From: Cycas panzhihuaensis | Taxonomy: Eukaryota > Cycadophyta | Reading direction: 5' to 3' | DNA: 64,000 nt | NCBI GenBank assembly: GCA_023213395.1 | Contig: CM041465.1 | Location: 2,852,001-2,916,000 of the forward strand | In this document: positions 1 to 10,800 of the stretch, in pieces | Position numbering within the stretch: the first letter of the stretch is position 1 | Layout: the number at the start of each line of letters is the position of its first letter | Notes under the pieces: generated by a model | Databases searched by the model: none | Told to the model about the DNA's origin: nothing | The model's input: the letters and a program-made list of their open reading frames with translations, nothing else | Made by a program: the position numbers and the translations under genes

Positions 1-115
1 TGGTGGGTCCACTCCCTCTCATATCCTTGCAAGTTAGAAACTAGAAAAAGGGAGCTACCATACAATCCTTCAAAAATCTACTTACATAACAATGAATAAG
101 TATGAACATGAAGCA

Positions 116-213
<98 letters not shown>

Positions 214-1539
214 TAGATAGATAGATATATCAAGTGGTGAAATGGAAACCATAACAAACATGAAACAAGAGGGGGAGAAGTGCCTCAGAATGGCACATCC
301 TCCTCTATGCAAGTAGTTTCTCTAGTTGTACTAATGGAAAACTCTCCAAAAAAACCCCTACAACTTAGTGAATATGTAGGCAAAATAGAAGGAGAGATCA
401 TGTAAATTCAAACCCTACCTTCTACTATCACAATAACAAGAGAAACTACTAATTCGTATAACTCTACTTATGTAACTTAGTCAAAAAAACACGGAGGGAA
501 AGGGTGAAAAGAGTCTCATAATCAATAAACCAAGGTAGGAGGGTTATGCCCAAGCTAATGAAGAGATGAGGAGATGATGGCACCCAATGAGTAACTCCCT
601 AATGCCTCCTTACTTACTCTTGGGTTGATCTCTAAAGTTATCACCTTAACTCCAAAGAATGCAAGTCACATGAAGGACAGAAGAGTTGTTGAGATAGAAT
701 TTTGGAAGCATTTTATTACCATGAGAAAAATAGAAGATCTATGATATCTTACCCTTAAACTTGAGGGATTTTATATAAGAAAACAAGGTAAGGGGGTGGT
801 TGTTTTATGCCCACAATATGGAGAAACCACTACCTAAAACCATGGACAAGTTAAGGAGGTGAACTTCAAATCTTAAGAAATTTTAAATAAAAAATATTGT
901 TGGAGGTCCAATGAGATTCCTAAGAGTGTGGTGAGCTAGCTTGGGTTGATGTGGTATGTTGGGCCTGCTAAACAATATGGGAAATAAGCCATTTAGCTAT
1001 TAGAGACATGACTAAAAGTCACAACAGTCATAACAGAGACAAATCTATGATAATGTATATATATCTATAATATTGTGAATTACTCTATAGTATCACTTTT
1101 TACACTGAAAAAGGTAGTGATGCAGTAATAAAATGGGTAAAAGAGGTTGAAACCCTATCCTAAGGCCACTCTAACTCCTAAAGTAAATCCTAAAGCCTAA
1201 AATAAGGAGTGACCAATGGTTACAAAGAGGAAACGAGGCCAAATACATAAGGATGGGTCCGAAAAGCAAGTTATAGGGATGTGGAGAGTTCCCTTTTCTA
1301 ATCAATAAACCAACATGGGGGGCTCTAAGGCCATTAGACTAGAGTCTTAGTCATCATAAACATAAAAGGAGGAGGCATAGGTAAGCTAATCATGTAAGTG
1401 AGCATGCATCTAATAACTAATCAATACATCACATAAATCAAAATAACAATAACAAATGTGATGGGTGATAAAGATAAAGATGCGTATTTACACTTACCTA
1501 TGTTTTTATATCAATGTCATTCCCTAAAGCTAGGAAACA
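1..1539 (-). repeat. Element F 3' LTR (right part; continues beyond the window)
   Basis: This stretch matches 39033-40534 in the same orientation over its whole length, including the AT microsatellite. About 48 of 375 positions differ in the part I compared by eye (601-975 against 39599 onward). It ends ...GCTAGGAAACA, the complement of an LTR start, and is followed at once by a pyrimidine run. From the partner LTR, about 1.1 kb should lie to the left of the window. There is no coding capacity. Confidence 0.8.
117..228. repeat. (AT)n microsatellite with a short (GATA)n tail
   Basis: An almost pure AT run ends in four GATA units. It lies inside the F LTR. The partner LTR carries an AT run at the same place (39150-39241) without the GATA tail, so the microsatellite predates the insertion and each copy has since changed length. 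Confidence 0.95.
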
Positions 1540-1554
1540 CTACCCCCTCAGCAG
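1540..1554 (-). other. Element F polypurine tract
   Basis: The sequence ctaccccctcagcag follows the LTR end directly. On the minus strand this is a purine run (gagggggtag) next to the start of the 3' LTR, the expected position of the plus-strand primer. Confidence 0.6.
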
Positions 1555-1955
1555 TAGAACCTCTTCACTCCAAGGCCTAGAAGATGGTGAATATTGCCAA
1601 TACAAATGATATGAGATACATGCTAACAAATAAATATGCATACATGACGATGGGTAATGTCTAGTATAGTGATTCCTTGTTAGCAATCGGTTAGATGTGT
1701 ACAAGCTAAAAGGAAGGAAGATATGTCAATTTGTGACATCAAAACCTTGGCCAATGGCCATACATCCAAAGCATATACACATAGGGGGGTAAATGACTAA
1801 GGGGTTGCCTTGGTGGCAAGCCAAAAAAGGGGCAACATAGCCCAAGAATGGGGCTCAAGAGCCCCAAGGCTATTCAAATAGAGGGGGGGTTAACCAAAGA
1901 ATACTAGAGGAGGAAAGACATCAATAAATTAAAAGAGGCATAATTACCATAGTTT

Positions 1956-2041
1956 TGTTGGAGTACACGATCCTAACTATTCAGAGGAAGTCCTCTTCCC
2001 AAATCACCCTAGGGCTTTTGGTGTAACGGCAGCCCATGACA
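1956..2041 (+). repeat. TRIM 5' LTR
   Basis: 86 bp, TG...CA ends, preceded by AGTTT. Differences from the 3' copy are concentrated in the first 35 bases. Confidence 0.85.
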
Positions 2042-2192
2042 AGTGGTATCAGAGTGGACAGGGTTCAAAACCACTCCTATATACCACAATAGCATATCCA
2101 AACATATGTGAAGGTAGGGGTATGGCCACTAAGAAATGCCATGGTGGACATGCATGCCATGTAGGTATAGCTGACCACTAATGATGGGGGAG

Positions 2193-2278
2193 TGTTAGAG
2201 CACGTGACGCTAACTATCCCAATAAAGTCCTCTTCCCAAATCACCCCAGGGCTTTTGGTGTAATGGTAGCCCATGACA
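2193..2278 (+). repeat. TRIM 3' LTR
   Basis: 86 bp, the same length as the 5' LTR, preceded by a purine run and followed by AGTTT. Confidence 0.85.
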
Positions 2279-2283
2279 AGTTT

Positions 2284-3319
2284 AGCCTCATCAGTAGCCA
2301 AGGTTCAAAGGTAAGGGAGGAGGATAAAGGAAAATTAAAGGAGACAGTTGATGAAAGTATAAAATTTAAAAATAATTGATTAAGATGATCCCAATGAGTA
2401 TAAACACTAATAGGGATCTAGATAAGCACTCTAAGGGGAAAAAGGCTCACCATAGGAGAAAAAGAGGAGTGCAAATATCATGCATTAAAATAGTAAAAAA
2501 GCAAGGGCCTAGAGGCTTAAAAGAGGTAGGGCCCTTAAGAATATAGAGACAACACTAAGACCATTAACCTAGTGGTATGATAAAAAAATAGTAAGGCATG
2601 GAAATCCTAAGGAATCTCGCTAAGGAGGAGGTTATATAAATAGGTAAGTTAAAGAATTCTAAATTCATTTTCATCATCACTTATACAAAACCTAAGGAAT
2701 TACCTCTTCCCCCTTACATTTTCACCTAGGTTTATGTGCTTATTGAGGGAGATTAGACCATTAGATCATTATGTAGATAGATCTATTGAGACCATGTTGA
2801 CATGATGGCCTTAATGCATGCTGACCTAGTAAGGGGATCTTATCCTACACTACTCTTTTTTTGTGCTTATGCAAGCATATGATTATATAGATAGGTAGTG
2901 CCTACTTTAGAGAATAGAGGTCAAACAAGACCCTTCTAGGATCTTGTCTAAGGGCATACAAGGGCATTAGGGTGCCCTAGTCCTAATGGATTAAGCCCTT
3001 TATCTAAAATAGGGAATTTTTCTTATGAGTTTTAAGTACATTATCTAGGTGTATAACATACTGCATTTTTATTTACAATACTACAAATACTATTATGGTA
3101 CCACAAATAATGCTATGAGTCATACTACATGGTAATCCATAATACCATAATTTTTTCAACATTACAGAGTAGATTTTTATATAGTACAAAAATAGAGGTC
3201 AAAACTTAGGTTAATTTCTCATGGAACTTGATAATTTATTGGCTTTTTCTTAAAGACATTTTTCTATTAATATGCTAATGACTAACTCTTAGAATGGTTG
3301 ATGATTTCATGCTATCATC
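2284..3319 (+). other. Gene-free stretch of F upstream of the antisense ORF, with a TATA-like box
   Basis: No readable frame in either direction. At 2633-2642 there is TATATAAATA, a good plant TATA box pointing toward the plus-strand ORF that starts at 3320, about 680 bp away. This could be the ORF's own promoter. In an AT-rich region such a match is weak evidence. Confidence 0.3.
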
Positions 3320-5004
3320 ATGGTAGACAACCATGAAAATATAGAATCAACCATACTAGGGCTGGTAGAGATGATGACCTCTTATGACTGAGAGATATTA
3401 AAGAGATGTAGGCTACTATAGATAGTGGCATCCTAACAATATGCATTGGACTAGGCTTTGATGTTGGACATTGCTACATACTAGGATAGATGGAGGTAAG
3501 TCTTCTACTTACCCATAATCAGGGATCTCTCCATCATGTCTAATGATATTAAGAGGATCCTAGGAGTACCTGCATAAGGAGCACCACCTGAGCTAGGGGT
3601 TCTACCCATGCAAAAGGAGGCTCACTAGGCTATTGCACATTTCTTTTATGGTAGAGGATAATAGGACCATTGAGGAGGAGCCATTGCGAGGATTTTAGTA
3701 TCACCTATCGTTCAAGTAAGGAAGATGATCATGCTCACTATTATGTTCTAAATATCTTAGCAACAAAATTATCATGAGGTTTTAGGAGGTTGGATGGGGG
3801 CCATCCACCACTGCAAGGAGGGAGAGAAGTTAGATCGAGACACTATCATAGTGGCTCATATGATCACTCAGTTTGATCAAATCTGCATAGTATGGCATGG
3901 AAAATTTTTGTATTACTTGGTGCTTTAATGCTAGTTCTTTGGCCACTTCTATAAAATCAGACCTATGGTAGGGCTGCAACTAGTGGAGCTTAATGGGTTG
4001 CTCATTCATAGGTGGCCCACTTGCTTTAGGAGTATAGGGTAACTAGAGTAAATGAGGTGATTAGTAGATGCTACCTCACTGGACCTACTAGCCCTTGATG
4101 ACTATGTAAGACACCCTTATTAGAGTACAAACTTAGATAGTGACAAGGAGGATGTTGGAGTCATAGTAGGGCCAATAGTAGAGGCCAACAAGGAGGCTAG
4201 AGAGGGTGATGAGACTACTGAAGTAGGTAAGGAGGAGGGTGAGGCTACCAAAGAGGGGGGTATTTTTGGTGAGGAGGTGAGCCAGGAGGCTATAACACCA
4301 CAGGAGGAGGCCACAGTGAGAGGTATTACCTTTTCCTTTCCTTTTTCTCTTACTTTAATCTGTTATAGTACTTTTCTTGCTATTTGATTATGTGGTTTAC
4401 TTATTATTGCCATATGTATTCACTTTATTAGTAGGAGAGGTCCTCACAAAGGAGCTCATGAGGAGAGTTATGGTTGATCTATTCTCAATCACGTATGCAG
4501 AGGGATAACCACCTATAAAGGACCATAAGGAGCTAGAGTTAGCATGTCCATACATAGTAGCATTTGCCCCACTCATTAAGGTGAGGGAAATCTGGGTTGT
4601 AGAAGTCTAAGAGCTTCAATCAAAATAGGATAGGGCCTTGGTAGGTTAGGAGCAACTACAGACCTAACTAAGAGAGCTAGAGGCTTGAGATGGAGGAGGG
4701 AAGTCAATAGTAGAGCCAACTCCTATGTAGGTAACTCTAAGTATAAAGGTGCAAATAACCTTACTCTAGGGGTGACTCTAAGAGGTCCAGGGGAAGATGG
4801 ACCACCTATAATAGAGGTATGACTAACTAGTAAAGTGGGTAGCTATGAGGTCCTTGAGGACCTACACAGTTATTCCATAACAATGATCAAGGGATATGGG
4901 TCATCTACATGATTAGAGGAGCAAGTTAGGGGTACCTCAACAACTAAGGATGAGCTTCAGGGGCATATGGACTCTAGAGGGGAGGAGAGGATAGTCAAAG
5001 GATG
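3320..5004 (+). pseudogene. Antisense extra ORF (aORF) of element F: N-terminal domain, acidic linker, coiled coil
   Basis: This reads on the strand opposite to F's gag and pol and lies downstream of them. One frame stays aligned from ATG 3320 to 4322, broken by about 20 point stops (TAG, TAA, TGA) that one C-to-T or G-to-A step explains. Residues 1-260 form a domain with the motif NDIKRILGVPA near residue 75; residues 265-330 are strongly acidic (4130-4320). A 109-bp intron then appears to separate a second exon (4432-5004) rich in Q, E, K and L with coiled-coil character. The first ~190 residues resemble the antisense ORF of element G. Extra antisense ORFs are known in Tat-lineage elements. 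The motif layout recalls the plant mobile domain (PMD), but I cannot confirm that. The exact 3' end is uncertain. Confidence 0.62.
4323..4431 (+). other. Probable spliceosomal intron in the F antisense ORF
   Basis: The donor is GAG|GTATTACC at 4323 and the acceptor TTTATTAG at 4431. The stretch between is T-rich, while the flanks are purine-rich coding sequence. The upstream frame (codons starting at positions of remainder 2 when divided by 3) ends in phase 1 at 4322. Joining to 4432 restores the downstream frame (remainder 0). A length of 109 bp is typical of plant introns. Confidence 0.55.
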
Positions 5005-5819
5005 ACACTCCATGAGGACATAAGAGGGATGATATATATTATTTATATACCATTATATTTTGTTCAAGAAAGCTTGGACCTCTAGGGGTATATATGTTAT
5101 GCATATCCCAATGGGTGACTATACACCCCTGTGAGGATTCTAGCTTCCTAGAGCATGTTGCACTGATACTATATATGTTAACTTTTTTGCACACATGTAT
5201 ATAGACATAAGGACCAATTGGTACCTCACAATTTTGGATTTACAAACTTGTCTCATGGACACAGAGGTACATATTCTATCATTTACATGTTGCATATGTG
5301 CTTATGCTTGACATTTTATTTGACTAGTGTATGGCACCCTGGCTCATATACTAAGCCCGCATACAACCCACATAAAATGATATCATGTGGCAGGATTTAA
5401 CACTATGATGGGTAGTCTAAGCTCATTTTAGAGTGAGAAGGAAGCTTTAATAGCATGGTGTAGCTTCCAAAAGGGGTTTATATGAACTCTGGGGTTGTTA
5501 CCATAGTTTTATATCATCACTGAATGCCTCTTAGAGACAAGGCTATGGGGGATTACCCCCATAGAGATGATCCTTAGTAGGTGGCTTGTCAAGCTAAAAG
5601 AAAGTTGTTTACCAATGATAAGCAACATTATAATATAAAATTCACTAGGCTATTAACTTTAGTATTAAGTTCGCGTGGAGTATAGCAAACATCCACGGAA
5701 GTGAACCTAGCCAAAAGGGCCCTAGTTATTATAGCTAGGAACCTCAAATGTAGGGAATAAATGTGATAGACCTATATAAGCTAAGGTGAAACTATCTCAA
5801 AGTCATAACATAAGGTGAC
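5005..5819. other. F stretch between antisense ORF and RNase H, no recognised domain
   Basis: This would be the 3' end of pol on the minus strand. I find no integrase motif in either direction. A (partly) open plus-strand stretch at about 5450-5640 is not recognisable. Confidence 0.4.
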
Positions 5820-6740
5820 AAGGCCATAATGGAAACATAGTGCATTTTCCAATGCCTCTATGATGGTAATGTACTATGCTTCATTATTAGTGGCCCTAGG
5901 TAAAGAAATTCTAGATCAAATAAGGGTATGCCCATGGCAATCCTAAATAACCCAAGCAATGGTAGATAGCCCAGGATTCCCACAACTTCCCCTATCAGTA
6001 TGGATAGTTAATGACTTTCCATCTAAGCTATTGGTAGGAGTAGATAAGGGAGTATTATAAAAGGAAGGCCCATCATAGGGCAATGGTAACTTAGATTCAT
6101 AATTAGAATCATAAGTCAAAGGGGCTATGACAAAACTAAATCATAGGGCAGTGGGATGTGAGGGATCTAACATGCATTGGATCTCATCATGAGATGGTGG
6201 AATTCAGATCAAGTAGGCCTTGACACTTGATGAGGGCTCATACTTCATGGAAGTGGCATGCACATGAGTAATATAACATCGGGTATACCTTTGTATTGTG
6301 GCTCAAGTAGAATGAAAAGGTTGGGGTTGGCTTAAATATAATGGCCCAAGAGGGTTAAGGGTCCTCAGAGGAGGACCAAAAATAAAGGAAGGACTCTCAT
6401 GGGGTGCTTTCTTATGTGTACAAGAAATGAGAGTGACACATCATGGAGAGGGCTCATGGCCCTCAATATTTGACTTGGGCTCACTCATAATGGTTAGGTA
6501 GACATAACTACCTATGCAAATAGGGGCAAACCTAACCAAATTAGGTTCAAGGTGAGATGGGGGCTCATAATGGTAAGGATTAGACCACTTAAAAAGGTTC
6601 CCCAAAGAGGGAAGAGGCTCATTAGGATCATTATCTATGACATTGAAGATAGCCTAACAAGTAGGAGGAGATGCACAAGAGGGAGGAAGCTCGTGAGTAA
6701 CAACTTTAACTTATCCTTTATGGACAAATTTAAGTTCCCC
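5820..6740 (-). pseudogene. Element F pol: Pro/Ser-rich spacer and archaeal-type RNase H
   Basis: Read on the minus strand, one frame runs from the end of the protease through a spacer of about 240 residues rich in Pro, Ser and Tyr, then into an RNase H domain at about 6023-5820. Visible motifs are IHTDRGSCGNPG (the first catalytic Asp in TD, with the GNPG loop) and ATNNEA followed by a stop and Y, where the family has ATNNEAEY with its catalytic Glu. This is the second, archaeal-type RNase H known from Tat-lineage elements. No RT and no ordinary gypsy RNase H lies between protease and this domain, where they belong. A LINE RNase H has similar motifs, but the linked retropepsin and gag argue for gypsy. 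Confidence 0.65.
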
Positions 6741-7140
6741 CCATCATGAGGAGCAAATAACTCCCATTTAATCAAGCCATGGTTGACCTAATAGGAGGTT
6801 GTAATTAATGCTGATATTAAGAATAATAATGTCTGCTTGCACAGTCTTCCTCTCTGGGATAAGCGAGAGGGTCACCATCCCCAAGGGGGACTTCTCACTA
6901 CTATTATACGCCTATAATTTTTAAGGAATGGGCTTAATACCCTCTATGCCTAGCTTTTCTACCATTTGCATAAGCATAACGTAGACCAAGGAACCATTGA
7001 CTATGACAATCACCTTTAATGTGAAGTTGAGGGTATCAATGGTGAGTGAATGGGTAATTCTAATAGCATTCCAATTCATTAGGGGATGGGAGGTCTTAAG
7101 GGTCAAATGAGATGATAGGAGGTTCACGAGAGGTAATGCC
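6740..7140 (-). pseudogene. Element F retropepsin-like protease
   Basis: Minus-strand frame with the style of Tat/Ogre proteases. A segment VNGSLVYVMLMQMVEKLG occupies the place of the family's active-site loop, followed by YNLLLGQPWLD and a KFVHKG-like segment (about 6790-6730). The catalytic D-S/T-G triad is not visible; the place where it should be reads VMLMQM, so the enzyme is dead. About 130 residues remain. It lies between gag and the spacer plus RNase H. Confidence 0.6.
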
Positions 7141-8040
7141 CCCAGTGTGGATGGGGGAATCTCTATGATCAGGAGCCTCTAAAAGGAGAGTGCACTACTC
7201 ATGGCAACTCCGCAAGACATCCATCATGGACATTCTTATAGAAACTGAATGTAACTCTTCAATAATTAAGAACATCTTCCCATTTCCTATGGGCTAGAGA
7301 AGGGCCTTCCTAAAATCATACCACCCAAGGTGCATGATAATAGTCTTTGTGACTATATAGATCTCCATTAGAGGAGCATATATAGGGAGTTATTGCTAAG
7401 AAGTGGAGGCTTCACCAACCTCTCTAGAGGCTTGAGGTCATATGACTAGGGATACAAGAGTGGCCTTAGGTACTTGAATATCTTTCCTCTCCTTATTTTT
7501 AGAACAAGAGGAGGAGGGATGCTTATCCATAGGGCTAGAAGGAGGAGAGGGATTAATTAGGGCCTTTCCCTTTGCCCAATCTAAGGAGGGAGGAGGAGTC
7601 TAGTTCCTATCCCTAACTCTCCTATTTTGGGGAGAATAATCTCATTCCTCATGGTTGAGGAGTGCATTGTGATGGGTAGGATGCTATAAGTTTAGTTTGG
7701 AGGAACCCTGGGAAGGAGGCTTATAGGATAGGGCAAGTAAAGGATGTTGCTTTCAACACTATAAGTCATTCTAAAAACATGCACCATGGATGAAACACTA
7801 CTTCTTTTGAGAAGGGAATCATGTTATCTTCCTTTAGGAAGTAGTATTGGTGTTCATAGATGAAGTAGTTTTAGAGGTTTGGTGCATAAGACATCGTAAT
7901 TTGGGGGAAGTTTGAGTCATTTGCAACTCAATATCTTTAACTATTCACTCAAAAGAGTAAATAGCAGATGTGAGCGGATTTAAGGTCTTATCGACCATGT
8001 CGACATGAGGCCTAGAAGTCGATCATTACCCCTTTTAGTC
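7141..8040 (-). other. F gag-pro linker, no recognised domain
   Basis: The minus strand here is rich in Pro, Ser and Lys codons with many stops, as expected for the C-terminal part of a gag polyprotein. I do not find a CCHC zinc knuckle. Confidence 0.35.
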
Positions 8041-9600
8041 ACATGAGAGAGGGGGTGCCTCACAACTTTATGAATGCTTTGGAAGCTTATTGAGGTTGGC
8101 TTAGATCTCAATGGCTTCCAATGCCAATCATTTAATTATGGCATAATTAGAAGAGGTCACTCCCATCTTAAGGAACTTAGTGTGTACTTTAGGGCATAAG
8201 GCATTGACAAAAAGTTCTCGCTTAAATTATTCCAACAACATGGCCTTAAAAGAATGAAGGAGATCATAGAACAACCACACAAAGTTATAGTTTAGCTCCT
8301 TAGGGCCTTGTTTAAGCAAGAGTAGGGCTTTGACCCCACTCTCAAAAGGTCAAGCAATATTAAAGTAGTTGATGAATTCATCAACCAACTATTAAAAAGT
8401 TGAAATGGAATGAGTAGGGAGATAATAGAACCACTTCAGGGAATCTCCCTAGAGGGATCTAGGAAAAGGTTTCATTAAGATATGATCATAGGCCCAATAG
8501 TCAATGTATGCCATAGAAAATGCCCTGACATGCTTAGTTGGGTCATGAAAGGAGGCACCATCAAACTTAGATACCTCAGAGGGATGAGGCAGTAAGTTAG
8601 TCCTTAGTGCCTCAATTGATAATGGGATTGACCAATAATTGATGAACGATGAAGGGATGGACCCCTAGTTAGATTAATGGGTCAACTAAGATATAAAGGG
8701 ATTTAGCATAGGGATGCCCACCCCCAACATATGGTAAATAATTGGTGACATCATAAGGGTGATGCCCTTATTGAGAAGTGTCATAGGAAGTAGTAGGGTA
8801 AGATACCCCTCCTAATGAATAAGAATATATGGCCCCCATTTAGGGATATGCCAAATAAGGAGGTAGGCAAGAGGATCTTGTTGTACCTTGGGGACGTGCC
8901 ATATAAAAGGGTAAGGGTTGAGGACATGCTCCCACATGAGCAGATGGGTGGATGCATGAAGAAGAGCCTATGTGAAGCATAGAACAAGGTTGATAAAATG
9001 GAGGATAAGGAATGAGATTTTACCCATAAGAACCTGCAAGGGGATGGGAAATTCCATAGGGATGAAGGGGATCAACTCTATATATAGGAAGGGGATCTAA
9101 TCACCCATGCCCCTAGGGTTGAGATGTGTATCCTAGGGGAACATAGAGTGAAGTATCCATAGTTTGTGGATACAAATAGATGGAAATCATACTTCCTTAT
9201 CCTACATGATGTGGAGGAGGGGCATGGTTGAAGGAAAAGAAGGAGTTGGCATAGTGATGGGTTGGGGCATATTGGTTAGAAGTAAAGGTATGGTTATTAT
9301 TGCTTGAGGGGTTTATATACTTGAAGTGACTAATTACACTAGAGAAACGCATATGGGAACATGCCCCATTGACCCTACTTCCTAAAGGTTAGAGGAAATA
9401 GAAGGAAGGGATGAAGGAGAGGGGGTGATGGAAGATGGGGGTGTAATTTTGGAGGAATCATTACAACTACTTAGGGGATGGTTGCAACTTTGAAGCATTC
9501 CCTTAGAGCATCAACCTGATTTACATGAGGAGTATAAGATTAGTCATAGGAGGTAGAAACTTCTCTTTGATTACCAAAATGCAATGGACAAGACATAGGG
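8041..9600 (-). pseudogene. Element F gag (Retrotrans_gag type)
   Basis: The conserved gag core reads on the minus strand from about 8470 to 8050. Its landmarks are DSLKWFYYLPTHSIS, then LVDEFINYFNIA, then KQGPKELNYNFV and a LALEAIE-like end. This is the standard capsid motif order of Ty3/gypsy gag. Five or so stops break it, at sites where Q, W or R would be expected. Upstream, 8480 to about 9600 encodes a Pro/Tyr/Gln-rich N-terminal arm, seen also in element I. The start codon cannot be fixed. Confidence 0.7.
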
Positions 9601-10061
9601 AGCCCCTCAGGGTATGGAGCAAGGTCCCTAAATTAAAAGCTCCCTATGACATGCATAAGGGGGGGTTAAGGGTCTTCATAACCTTCAACTAACTTAGTAT
9701 GGTAATACATAAGATCTCCACTAAGGTGGGTGCGATCATGTTAGGAGGAAAGGGCCTTAGGATGAGGATAATCTAAAGCACACGGGTCATTAGCCCAATC
9801 ACAAGGATACCCCTCTATTAGTGACTCTTGGTTGGATGAGGTAACAGGAAAATAAGTAGGCTCTACTTCAATGGGAGGTAAACTATGTAAGTGACATGAG
9901 AAATATCACATCTACAAGTGAACCACTCCACTTAAAGTAGTAGAGAGAACCAAGAAGAAATGAGGTAATAAAATATCTATAAATAACACCCTAATAGGCC
10001 CTATATAGGGGAAAGTATGCATAAGAAAGCCAAAAAAAAATAAGGTATTCTAACCGGTATA
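9601..10061 (-). other. Element F 5' leader
   Basis: Non-coding stretch between gag and the primer binding site. Nothing further is recognised. Confidence 0.4.
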
Positions 10062-10079
10062 TCCCTAGTATGGTCACCA
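10062..10079 (-). other. Element F primer binding site
   Basis: The complement of tccctagtatggtcacca differs at 5 of 18 positions from TGGCGACTCTGCTGGGGA, the tRNA-Arg-type primer site of Ogre/Tat elements as I recall it; most differences are transitions. It sits one base from a TG-starting LTR. Confidence 0.5.
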
Positions 10080-10080
10080 G

Positions 10081-10267
10081 TGAGATCACTCTTACCAGGG
10101 GTGCCTAAAATAAGCAATGCAAAGGAAGATCTAGGCTTAGTGTGAAAGACCTAAAATGGGGTGTAAAGGGATTCCTATATGACCTACATAGGGTCCTCAT
10201 ATACCTCTTAAGTGCAGATTTAGGACATGCAAGCATGATTCTCTTCCCTTTGCTTAGGGTTTTGGAG
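10081..10267 (-). repeat. Element F 5' LTR, first part
   Basis: Begins TGAGATCACT next to the primer site. It is cut at 10267 by solo LTR E and resumes at 38144. The two parts together make an LTR of about 2578 bp. Confidence 0.6.
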
Positions 10268-10800
10268 TGTTAAGAAAACCTGGTCTAACTAACCAAAACT
10301 AGCCACCAAGATCTAACTATTTTACAATAATAATAAGGATTTAAAATTGTAATAAATGCAAGTCTCTAAAAATAGAGATTATTTAACATACAAAAAAATC
10401 ATACAAATTACCCAGTACACAGATTTTAATATGGTAAAACCTTAGCAGAGTGCTAGGGAAACATCCACACAAGAAAGGTATTGATCTTTATTAGTCAAGA
10501 ATGAAAGATTGTACATGCAATCTCCACAAAATTTCCATAGCAACAACAACCAACATTTTCCCATTCGCAAATGCAATCAAATACAATATAATGCGATGCA
10601 ATTACCCTAAAAATAGGTTACAAGAAAGGCACATTAATCATAGCCATTGGATCTAGGCCTTTTTTATGAACATCCTAGATTCCTTTTATAATTTAATATT
10701 TTTTTAGCCTTATCTTTTTGCTTTAGGGGCTATCACCCCTAAACCCCCATTTACAGGGGGGGCATTCCATTCCCCTCCCCCCACCCCACCCTCCTCACAC

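Larger units (their letters stand above)
1956..2278 (+). mobile_element. TRIM: miniature LTR retrotransposon with complete termini
   Basis: Two 86-bp direct repeats (1956-2041 and 2193-2278, about 72 of 86 positions identical) flank 151 bp with no coding capacity. Each repeat starts TGTT and ends CATGACA. Two bases after the first repeat is TGGTATCAGAG (2044-2054), the initiator-Met-tRNA primer site. Just before the second repeat is a purine tract, GATGGGGGAG (2183-2192). The 5-bp target duplication AGTTT is perfect at 1951-1955 and 2279-2283. Size and parts fit a terminal-repeat retrotransposon in miniature. It cannot move without proteins from another element; the copia elements in this window use the same primer type, but which family mobilised it is not known. 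It lies inside element F. Confidence 0.88.

Noticed and set aside
2077-2301. Minus-strand 74-codon ORF
   Set aside because: It spans the TRIM's internal part and 3' LTR; no protein feature.
4120-4314. Minus-strand Ser-rich ORF
   Set aside because: It is the shadow of the acidic linker of the plus-strand antisense ORF, whose frame continues on both sides.
5820-6023. RNase H of a LINE element
   Set aside because: Motifs are compatible, but it is in frame with a gypsy protease and spacer, and no LINE RT or endonuclease lies nearby.
10268-10800. Treated first as a 5' LTR of a minus-strand copia element reaching into 9-10 kb
   Set aside because: No primer site at 10250-10267; the partner fragment at 38010-38138 and the TGGAG duplication show a solo LTR.
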